59,848 nucleotides of DNA, from contig JARLJI010000145.1 of assembly GCA_031291295.1 (NCBI GenBank), forward strand, positions 1-59,848, written 5' to 3'. Of this stretch, positions 38,405-45,296 are shown one piece after another. The DNA comes from Rhodoferax sp. (GTDB taxonomy: Bacteria > Pseudomonadota > Gammaproteobacteria > Burkholderiales > Burkholderiaceae_C). Every line of letters begins with the position of its first letter. Position 1 is the stretch's first letter. The notes beneath the pieces are model-generated. The model did not search any database and was not told the DNA's origin. It saw nothing but the letters and a program-made list of their open reading frames with translations. A program made the position numbers and the translations under genes.

Positions 38405-38977
38405 GTGACCGAAAGTGACGATCTGCGGCGGTTCGAAATGCTGGTGACTCCGCATCTGGACGCGGCCTACAACCTCGCGCGCTGGCTGACCCGCAACGAC
38501 CAGGACGCGCAGGACGTGGTGCAGGACGCGTCGATGCGCGCCATGCGCTACTTCGGCGGGTTTCGCGGCGATCAGGCGCGTGCCTGGTGGCTGCAAATCG
38601 TGCGCCACACCTGCTACGCCTGGCTCAAGGAAAACCGTCCTGCGGAGATCGTGGCCTTTGACGATGGCGAGGACGCGTGGCGCGAGCTCGCCGCACCGGC
38701 GGCCGATGAGCCGCACGCCATCGCAGTGCGCAACGCCGACCGGGCCCAGATCAACCAGGCCATCGCCGCGCTGCCCATCGCCTACCGCGAGGTACTGGTG
38801 CTGCGCGAGCTGGAAGATCTGTCGTACAAGGACATCGCACGCATCGCCGACATTCCTGTGGGTACCGTGATGTCGCGCCTGGCGCGTGCCCGCGGTCTGC
38901 TGCGCCAGGCGCTGTTGCCCGGCGCCCGGCCCGTGTTGCGCACGGTGGCGCGGTCCACCCCCGGTGGAGTGAAATGA
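38405..38977 (+). CDS. ECF sigma factor
   Basis: The 190-residue protein has sigma region 2 (MLVTPHLDAAYNLARWLTR ... DVVQDASMRAMRYFGGF) and region 4 (ALPIAYREVLVLRELEDLSYKDIARIADIPVGTVMSRLARAR), without region 3, as in ECF sigmas. I prefer GTG 38405, preceded by GAGAGGG, since it gives the normal N-terminus; the frame extends upstream across the promoter. Its last codons overlap the anti-sigma start (ATGA), so the two are coupled. By the paired promoters it likely controls itself and the divergent metallophosphoesterase-cupredoxin genes. Confidence 0.94.
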   Translation: MTESDDLRRFEMLVTPHLDAAYNLARWLTRNDQDAQDVVQDASMRAMRYFGGFRGDQARAWWLQIVRHTCYAWLKENRPAEIVAFDDGEDAWRELAAPAADEPHAIAVRNADRAQINQAIAALPIAYREVLVLRELEDLSYKDIARIADIPVGTVMSRLARARGLLRQALLPGARPVLRTVARSTPGGVK

Positions 38978-39768
38978 TGACCCCTGAACTTGATCCCCGG
39001 CAATTGAACGCCTTCATAGATGGCGAGCTGGACCTGCACAGCCAGCTCGAGATCGAGGCGCGCCTGGTCCACGATGCCGGCTTGCGCGCTCAGGTGGAGG
39101 CCCTGCGTGGCCTGCGCCAGGCCGTGATGCGCCACGCCGACTACCACGCGGCACCGGCCGCACTGCGCGCCCGCATCGAGGTGCTTGGCGCTGGGCCGGC
39201 GTCGGCGCCCGCACCGACGCGGCCTGGCCGGTCGGCCTGGCCCGCCGCTGTGCAGCGCTGGTTCGCATGGCGTCCGCTGGTGGCGTCGTTCGGTGTGCTG
39301 GCGGTGTTGACCGTTGCGCTCAACCTCGCGCTGCTGCAGTCGGGCCGGGATGAGGCGTTGGGGCAGGAGGTCATCGCGAGTCAGGTTCGCGCGACGCTGA
39401 CGCAGCACCTGGTCGATGTGGCGTCTTCGGACCACCACACCGTCAAGCCGTGGCTATCGGCCAGGCTCGACTTTTCACCGCCGGTGCCCGAACTGAACTT
39501 GCCGGGATCGACTTTTCTGGGCGGCCGGGTCGACTACCTGGACGGTCGCCCCGTTGCCGTCCTGGTGTATCGGCAGGGAGCGCACATCGTTAATTCCTTC
39601 GTGTGGCCGGGCGCCGGCGACAGCCGCATTGCGTTCGTATCGCAGCGCGGCTTTCATCTTGCCCACTGGTCGCGCGGTGGTATGACCCATTGGGTCGTCT
39701 CGGACGTGAGTCCTGACGAGTTCGCCACCGTTGTGCACGCGATCGATCACGCCGACGAAAGCCACTGA
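38974..39768 (+). CDS. Membrane anti-sigma factor
   Basis: The 264-residue protein has an N-terminal cytoplasmic domain (LDPRQLNAFIDGELDLHSQ) of the anti-sigma type but without the His-x3-Cys-x2-Cys zinc motif, one transmembrane segment at about residues 107-125 (VASFGVLAVLTVALNLALL), and a periplasmic C-terminal domain containing GFHLAHWSRGGMTHWVVSD. Translational coupling to the sigma gene supports the role. The signal that inactivates it is unknown; given the co-regulated cupredoxin, copper or envelope redox stress is a reasonable guess. Confidence 0.88.
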   Translation: MMTPELDPRQLNAFIDGELDLHSQLEIEARLVHDAGLRAQVEALRGLRQAVMRHADYHAAPAALRARIEVLGAGPASAPAPTRPGRSAWPAAVQRWFAWRPLVASFGVLAVLTVALNLALLQSGRDEALGQEVIASQVRATLTQHLVDVASSDHHTVKPWLSARLDFSPPVPELNLPGSTFLGGRVDYLDGRPVAVLVYRQGAHIVNSFVWPGAGDSRIAFVSQRGFHLAHWSRGGMTHWVVSDVSPDEFATVVHAIDHADESH

Positions 39769-39770
39769 CG

Positions 39771-41405
39771 CTAGTTGGATGCACGCCTGGATGGCAGCGT
39801 CGCCTGCACGCTGGGCAAATCCACCATCACGCTCTGGCCCGGCGTGGTGCAGCCCGTGTCGCAGCATCGGCCCGGTTGCCTGTTCTTCGTGATGGCGCGG
39901 TCGGGGTCGTGCGCCACGCCGCGGTCCAGCAGCCGCTCGACCAGCTCCACCTTGGAGCCGATCGGGTAATTGCGGTAAATCTCCTGCTTCATCGCGGCGG
40001 GTGAGCCACCGCCGTGCAGGCTGATCACGCTGTACCAGCCGCCCTGGTAGCCGGCCGTCAGGTCTTCGATGAAACGCGCCGTCTCGATGCGCTGCTCGTA
40101 TGGCACGTCGGGGTTGGCGCGCAACACCTCCGATAGCCGCACGGCGGTCTCGGGGTTGTGGTCTTCGTCGGGGCCGGGCAGGGTGACGATCAGGCCGCCA
40201 CTCACATAGTGGGCAATGCGGTGCATGTCGTAGATTTTGGTGGCCAGCAGCAGCTTGCCGATGTTGCTGAACACCGAATCGGGCATGAAGCTGTGGCTGT
40301 GTTCGTCGGCCTTGCCGTACACGCTGGCAGCGACGCCACACGCGAAGAAGCTCTCAACGATGGTGATGAGTTCGACCATTTGCTCGCGCAGGTGCGACTC
40401 CTTGCCCGGATCGAAGCCGTTGGCCTCGCACATCAGCGCGCCGGCGCCGATCAGCAGGTCGCCAAAACCGGCGCGCGCGGCTATGCAGGTATGGCGGTGA
40501 TGCGTGGCGTAGCTGTAGGTGAGGTGACCCGAGTGCTCCCATTCGCCGGCGTAGAACACGTGCTCCATCGGCACGAACACCTTGTCGAACATCACCACGC
40601 CGGTGCTCTGGCCGTATTTGCGGCTGAACAGCGCGGCGCCGTGCTCGACCTTTTCGCCCGGGCGGCCCGCGGGCCGGGCCACGATGCTCAAGCCCGGTGC
40701 GTCGATGGGCACGGCGCAGCAGACGGCGAAGTCCGCGTCCTCGCGGCCCATGTTGCGGCACGGCATGACCAGCAGCTCATGCACATAGGGCGCGCCGGTC
40801 ACGATCGCCTTGGTGCCGCTGATGATGATGCCGCGCCGGCCATTGCGGAGCGCGCTGTGCTCGACGACGTGGACATACGTGTCGATGTTGGCCTGCTCGT
40901 GCGGGCGCCGGCTGCGGTCGCCCTTGGCGTCGGTCATGGCCACGCCCAGCGTCAGGTCCTGGTCCTGCACGCGGTGCAGGTACTCGGTGAAGCGCGCGGT
41001 GTTGTCGGCCGTGCCGCGGGCGTCGTCAATGCGCGCGCTGACCTGGCCGATGGCGTTGAGCGCGTCGTGCGTCAGGTAACGCTGGGCGCAGCCGGTTTCC
41101 TGGCAGACCAGGCGCACGGCCTCCAGCTTGTTGAGCAGGTCGCCCGAGCTGGTGTTGATATGGCTCAGCCGGTTCACCAGTTTGCCGCTGGTGTGCTGCA
41201 CCGCCGTCATGAGGGGCGCGTACTGGGGCTTCAAAGCGTAATCGTAGGTGAGCGCGATGGCATTGATGCCGGGCTGGAACGCCGGCTCGTCGGCCACGCT
41301 GTCGACCTTGCGCCCATCGACATAGATGGTGGGTTGGTAGCGGCGCAGCGACTCGCGGTAGTCGTCGCCAGACATCATCAGAGCTGTGGGAGCGGGCGTG
41401 TTCAT
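39771..41405 (-). CDS. HpaB / 4-hydroxybutyryl-CoA-dehydratase-superfamily flavoprotein
   Basis: The 544-residue protein has the superfamily pattern: MMSGDDYRESLRRYQPTIYVDG, NAIALTYDYALKPQY, AMTDAKGDRSRRPHEQ, and HHRHTCIAARAGFGDLLIGAG. The family holds flavin-dependent 4-hydroxyphenylacetate 3-hydroxylases and the Fe-S dehydratase AbfD. Compared by eye with AbfD as I recall it, Cys99 and His292 have counterparts, but Cys103 is Tyr and Cys299 is Ala, so a [4Fe-4S] cluster looks unlikely. AAGGAAG precedes the ATG. It diverges from a TetR gene across a palindromic operator, which probably controls it. A hydroxylase or isomerase role is open. Confidence 0.8.
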   Translation of the reverse strand: MNTPAPTALMMSGDDYRESLRRYQPTIYVDGRKVDSVADEPAFQPGINAIALTYDYALKPQYAPLMTAVQHTSGKLVNRLSHINTSSGDLLNKLEAVRLVCQETGCAQRYLTHDALNAIGQVSARIDDARGTADNTARFTEYLHRVQDQDLTLGVAMTDAKGDRSRRPHEQANIDTYVHVVEHSALRNGRRGIIISGTKAIVTGAPYVHELLVMPCRNMGREDADFAVCCAVPIDAPGLSIVARPAGRPGEKVEHGAALFSRKYGQSTGVVMFDKVFVPMEHVFYAGEWEHSGHLTYSYATHHRHTCIAARAGFGDLLIGAGALMCEANGFDPGKESHLREQMVELITIVESFFACGVAASVYGKADEHSHSFMPDSVFSNIGKLLLATKIYDMHRIAHYVSGGLIVTLPGPDEDHNPETAVRLSEVLRANPDVPYEQRIETARFIEDLTAGYQGGWYSVISLHGGGSPAAMKQEIYRNYPIGSKVELVERLLDRGVAHDPDRAITKNRQPGRCCDTGCTTPGQSVMVDLPSVQATLPSRRASN

Positions 41406-41486
41406 GGCTGAGCTTCCTTCTATTCAGGAAATGGGTTGCAGGTGACAAAAGCTGCCGGGTAAGTCATTTAATTGTCGAATGTACAA

Positions 41487-41509
41487 TAATTTAAACGTTG
41501 TTTAAATTA
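41487..41509. promoter_or_regulatory. Palindromic operator, probably for the TetR repressor
   Basis: Perfect 10-base arms TAATTTAAAC (41487-41496) and GTTTAAATTA (41500-41509) flank a 3-base centre. It lies midway between the divergent flavoprotein and TetR genes, in the expected place for a TetR-family operator. Confidence 0.7.
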
Positions 41510-41554
41510 GTTTATTGGTGTTCATAAATTTGATGATCAGGTTAAATTGAGCGC

Positions 41555-41560
41555 TATAGT
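41555..41560 (+). promoter_or_regulatory. -10 element placing the TetR transcript start at its ATG
   Basis: TATAGT at 41555-41560 lies six bases before the ATG at 41567, and no Shine-Dalgarno sequence is present. The mRNA may be leaderless. The best -35 (TTGATG at 41530-41535) has a long 19-base spacer, so this is tentative. Confidence 0.4.
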
Positions 41561-41566
41561 CAACCC

Positions 41567-42250
41567 ATGCAAGCCAAGCTTCAGCGCCAGCAAACCGTGA
41601 CCGATGCGCGTCGCGCGTTGGTGCTCGACGCCGCGCGCGCGGTGTTCTCCGAGGCCGGGATCGAAGGCGCCAGCATTCGCGAAATTGCCAAAAAGGCCGG
41701 CTATACGCCCGGCGCGATTTATTCCTACTTCGACAGCAAGGAAGCCATTTACGGCGCGCTGCTGGGCGAGTCGCTGGAGCGTCTGAACGGTGCGGTCGAG
41801 GCGGCGCGGGTGGTGAAGAACCGGCCCGACAAAACCCTGCAATCCAAGGCGCAGGCCTGGTTTGGCTTTTACGCGGCCCACCCGCGCGATCTGGATCTCG
41901 GGTTTTACCTGGTGCAGGGCCTGCGCCCGCGCGGCCTGACCAGCGAACTCAACACCCGGCTCAACGAGCGCCTGCATGACGCGCTGCGCCCCTGCGAGGC
42001 GGCGCTGCGGGAGATGGGGCTGTCACCGGGCGACGCGCTGCGCGAAGCCACGGCGCTGTTCGCCCATGGCGTGGGCCTGCTGCTGCTCCAGCACACCGGT
42101 CGCATCCGCATGTTCGGGCAATCGGCGCCAGCGCTGTTCAAACGCTACGTGGAACAACTGGGCGCGCGGTATGCCCACCCGGATGCCTTGCTTGACGCGG
42201 GCGGCGCGGGGCCAGACCCGGCCATCTCGCCGCAGGCCGATCTTTTTTGA
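41567..42250 (+). CDS. TetR-family transcriptional regulator
   Basis: The 227-residue protein has an N-terminal TetR DNA-binding domain (about residues 14-60) with helix-turn-helix GASIREIAKKAGYTPGAIYSYFDSKEAIYGALL, shown here in part as IREIAKKAGYTPGAIYSYF, and an all-helical ligand-binding C-terminal region. It is divergent from the HpaB-like gene with a perfect palindrome between them, so it most likely represses that gene and itself until an aromatic or acyl-CoA ligand binds. The C-terminal tail after residue 200 is low-complexity. Confidence 0.92.
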   Translation: MQAKLQRQQTVTDARRALVLDAARAVFSEAGIEGASIREIAKKAGYTPGAIYSYFDSKEAIYGALLGESLERLNGAVEAARVVKNRPDKTLQSKAQAWFGFYAAHPRDLDLGFYLVQGLRPRGLTSELNTRLNERLHDALRPCEAALREMGLSPGDALREATALFAHGVGLLLLQHTGRIRMFGQSAPALFKRYVEQLGARYAHPDALLDAGGAGPDPAISPQADLF

Positions 42251-42334
42251 GCAACGGCGCGCGCTGCGGTTAAAGTTGAATCGAAACCTCTGCGCACCCG
42301 CCAGAAACTGCAAACCTCGACCCGAAAGCCCGCC

Positions 42335-42934
42335 ATGTTGCTCGACGCCGCCGAATCCCAACTCGTGCTGGTGGACTACCAGATCCGCCTGCTGCCTGCC
42401 ATCTTTGAAGGTGCGGCGGTTGTTGCCAACGCCGTGCGCTTGGGCCGTCTGGCCCGCCTGATGGCTGTGCCCGTGTGGGGCACCGAGCAAAATCCGTCCC
42501 GGCTTGGCGAAAATGCGCCCGAACTGCGCGCTGTGTGCGACAAGACGCTGAGCAAAATGCATTTCAGCGCGGTCGAGGAGGGCTTGGGCGAATGGCTGCG
42601 CCCGCCCGTCAAAGCGCCGCAGGGCAACGCGCGCAGCCTGCCCAAACACCTGCAAAAACCGGCTGGCGGGAGCGAGCGCGACATGATCGTGATCGCGGGC
42701 TGCGAGGCCCACATCTGCCTGCTGCAGACGGCGCTCGACTTGCTCGAAGACGAGTTCGAGGTCTGGGTCGTGACCGATGCCTGCGGATCGCGTACCGAGC
42801 GCAACCGTGACGCGGCCTTTGACCGCCTGGCCGGTGCGGGCGCGGAACTGGTGACCACCGAAATGGTCGCGTTCGAGTGGTTGCGCACGGCCGAGCACCC
42901 GGACTTCAAGGCCGTGCAGGCGCTCATCAAATGA
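42335..42934 (+). CDS. Isochorismatase-family cysteine hydrolase
   Basis: The 199-residue protein has the isochorismatase fold with the Asp-Lys-Cys triad visible as LVLVDYQ (Asp14), LSKMHFS (Lys) and GCEAHICLLQTALDL (Cys). Members hydrolyse isochorismate, nicotinamide or other amides; the Cys points to amidase-type chemistry. It lies 84 bases after the TetR gene and may be part of its transcript. No substrate is inferable. No strong ribosome site is visible before the ATG (GAAAGC only). Confidence 0.85.
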   Translation: MLLDAAESQLVLVDYQIRLLPAIFEGAAVVANAVRLGRLARLMAVPVWGTEQNPSRLGENAPELRAVCDKTLSKMHFSAVEEGLGEWLRPPVKAPQGNARSLPKHLQKPAGGSERDMIVIAGCEAHICLLQTALDLLEDEFEVWVVTDACGSRTERNRDAAFDRLAGAGAELVTTEMVAFEWLRTAEHPDFKAVQALIK

Positions 42935-43020
42935 TGCACGGGGTAAGGCCCGCACAATGTGTCTGGTATGAAAAAATATTGCAAAAAGCGCCTATTGCCC
43001 ATATGCAGCGTGGAGATGGC

Positions 43021-43037
43021 GCTATTAAAACAATAGT
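43021..43037. repeat. 17-bp microrepeat, GCTAT-N7-ATAGT
   Basis: Intergenic, between the isochorismatase-family gene and prpE, in an AT-rich stretch (42961-43040). Four of five arm bases pair. Confidence 0.5.
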
Positions 43038-43207
43038 CGAATGAGGTTTGAGACCCGCGCGATGCTCATGCGCAGGCCGCCCGGCTGGCTTCAAACAATC
43101 TCGTCAGCTTGCAGCAAGTCCATCATGAATAATTATGAATTCAGTTGCCGGGTTTCGAGCCTGAACCCTTGCCAGCTTTTGCACAACAGGGCCCAAAGGA
43201 GACATGG

Positions 43208-45124
43208 ATGACGAAGTACGCCGACTTTCACCGCCGTTCGTTGCAGGATCGCGATGCCTTCTGGGCCGAGCAGGCCGAGTTGGTGGACTGGAAAACACCG
43301 CCGACGCAAATCTGCGACTACAGCAATCCGCCCTTTGCGCGCTGGTACGTCGGTGGCACCACCAACCTGTGCCACAACGCGGTGGACCGGCACCTCAAGG
43401 ACCGGCCCGACCAGGCGGCCCTGATCTATGTCTCGACCGAGACCGGTATCGAGAAAACCTACTCGTTCCGCGAACTGCACGCCGAGGTGCAACGCACCGC
43501 TGCCGTCTTGAGGGAGCTCGGGGTGCAAAAGGGCGACCGCGTGCTGATCTACATGCCCATGATTGCCGAGGCCGCGTTTGCCATGCTGGCGTGCGTGCGC
43601 ATCGGTGCGATCCACTCGGTGGTGTTCGGCGGCTTTGCCAGCGTCAGCCTGGCCAGCCGCATTGAAGACGCCGACCCCAAACTGATCATCAGCGCGGATG
43701 CCGGTTCGCGCGGCGGCAAGGTGGTGGAGTACAAGCCGCTGCTCGATGAAGCCATTCGCCTGTCCAAACACAAGCCGCAGGCCGTGCTGCTGGTGGATCG
43801 CGGCTTGTCCGCCATGAATTTGATCGCTGGCCGCGACCATCTGTGGGGGGCTTTGCGGCAAAAGCATATGGACGCTACGGTTCCGTGCGAATGGCTCGAA
43901 TCCAACGAGATCAGCTACACCATCTACACCAGCGGCACCACGGGCAACCCCAAGGGCGTGCAGCGCGACACCGGCGGCTATGCCGTCGCGCTGGCCGCCA
44001 GCATGAAGCATATTTTCGACGGCCAGGCGGGCGGCACCTATTTCTCCACCAGCGACATCGGCTGGGTGGTGGGTCACAGCTACATCATCTATGGTCCCCT
44101 GATTGCGGGCATGGCCACGATCATGTACGAGGGCCTGCCGATTCGCGGGCTGGGCGGCGAGGCCAACCCCGGCATCTGGTGGCAGCTGGTCGAGAAATAC
44201 AAGGTCACGCAGATGTTCTCGGCCCCCACGGCCGTGCGCGTGCTCAAGAAATATGACGCGGCCTACCTCAAGAAATACAACCTCTCCAGCCTGAAGGCCC
44301 TGTTCCTCGCGGGCGAACCGCTGGACGAGCCCACCGCGCAGTGGATCAGCGACGCGCTCGGTGTGCCGATCATCGACAACTACTGGCAAACCGAGAGCGG
44401 CTGGCCAATCCTGACGATTGCCAATGGCGTGGAAAAGGCACCCAGCAAATTCGGCAGCCCGGGCGTGGCGATGTACGGCTACGACGTGAAGCTGCTCAAC
44501 GAGGCCACCGGCGAAGAGCTGGTGGGCCCGGGTCAGAAAGGCGTGGTGGTGATCGAGGGGCCGTTGCCTCCCGGCTGCATGCAGACGGTGTGGCGCGACG
44601 ACGCGCGCTTCGTCAAGACGTATTGGCAAACGGTGCCGGGCAGACTGGTGTACAGCACCTTCGACTGGGGCATTCGCGACCAGGATGGCTATTTCTTCAT
44701 CCTGGGCCGCACCGACGATGTGATCAACGTTGCCGGCCACCGGCTGGGCACCCGCGAGATCGAGGAGAGCATCTCCAGCCATCCGAGCGTGGCTGAAGTG
44801 GCCGTGGTGGGCGTGGCTGACAAGCTGAAGGGGCAGGTGGCGATGGCGTTTGTCGTGGCCAGGGACGCCAGCGCCCTGACGGACGGGCCGGCTCGCCTCA
44901 AGCTGGAGGGCGAAGTGATGAAACTGGTCGAGAGCCAGCTCGGCGCCGTGGCCCGGCCGGCGCGCGTGCGTTTCGTCACGCTGCTGCCCAAAACACGCAG
45001 CGGCAAGCTGCTACGCCGCGCCATTGCGGCCGTGTGCGAAGGCCGCGACCCCGGTGACCTCACCACCATGGACGACCCGTCGGCGCTGCGCCAGATCAGG
45101 GATCTGGTGGCCAGCGCAGACTGA
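43208..45124 (+). CDS. prpE: Propionyl-CoA synthetase
   Basis: The 638-residue AMP-forming synthetase activates propionate to propionyl-CoA. The N-terminus YADFHRRSLQDRDAFWAEQA, IYTSGTTGNPKGVQRDTGGYAVAL, YFSTSDIGWVVGHSYIIYGPL and the catalytic lysine motif PKTRSGKLLRR fit PrpE rather than Acs. AAAGGAG lies 6 bases upstream of ATG 43208; the frame extends 21 codons upstream without similarity. No 2-methylcitrate cycle genes are in view, but acuI at 29.9 kb also yields propionyl-CoA. Confidence 0.93.
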   Translation: MTKYADFHRRSLQDRDAFWAEQAELVDWKTPPTQICDYSNPPFARWYVGGTTNLCHNAVDRHLKDRPDQAALIYVSTETGIEKTYSFRELHAEVQRTAAVLRELGVQKGDRVLIYMPMIAEAAFAMLACVRIGAIHSVVFGGFASVSLASRIEDADPKLIISADAGSRGGKVVEYKPLLDEAIRLSKHKPQAVLLVDRGLSAMNLIAGRDHLWGALRQKHMDATVPCEWLESNEISYTIYTSGTTGNPKGVQRDTGGYAVALAASMKHIFDGQAGGTYFSTSDIGWVVGHSYIIYGPLIAGMATIMYEGLPIRGLGGEANPGIWWQLVEKYKVTQMFSAPTAVRVLKKYDAAYLKKYNLSSLKALFLAGEPLDEPTAQWISDALGVPIIDNYWQTESGWPILTIANGVEKAPSKFGSPGVAMYGYDVKLLNEATGEELVGPGQKGVVVIEGPLPPGCMQTVWRDDARFVKTYWQTVPGRLVYSTFDWGIRDQDGYFFILGRTDDVINVAGHRLGTREIEESISSHPSVAEVAVVGVADKLKGQVAMAFVVARDASALTDGPARLKLEGEVMKLVESQLGAVARPARVRFVTLLPKTRSGKLLRRAIAAVCEGRDPGDLTTMDDPSALRQIRDLVASAD

Positions 45125-45264
45125 GATTGAAAACCCCGGCATCGGATGGCGCTGTCTTCTGGCCGGTTCAGTGGCACAATGGCGCCTTTCCCGGGCCCTT
45201 CCAGCCACAGTCGCATCCGCCAATCGGTCCAGCCGTGTCGCGGGAGGTAACTTAACCAGCTAAT

Positions 45265-45281
45265 GTTTCCCAGAGGGAAAC
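45265..45281 (+). other. Small hairpin abutting the sucA ribosome site
   Basis: GTTTCCC (45265-45271) and GGGAAAC (45275-45281) pair perfectly around a 3-base loop and end directly against the GGAGG at 45282-45286. It may protect or present the ribosome site in the sucA leader. Confidence 0.5.
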
Positions 45282-45296
45282 GGAGGTCAGCGCAAT

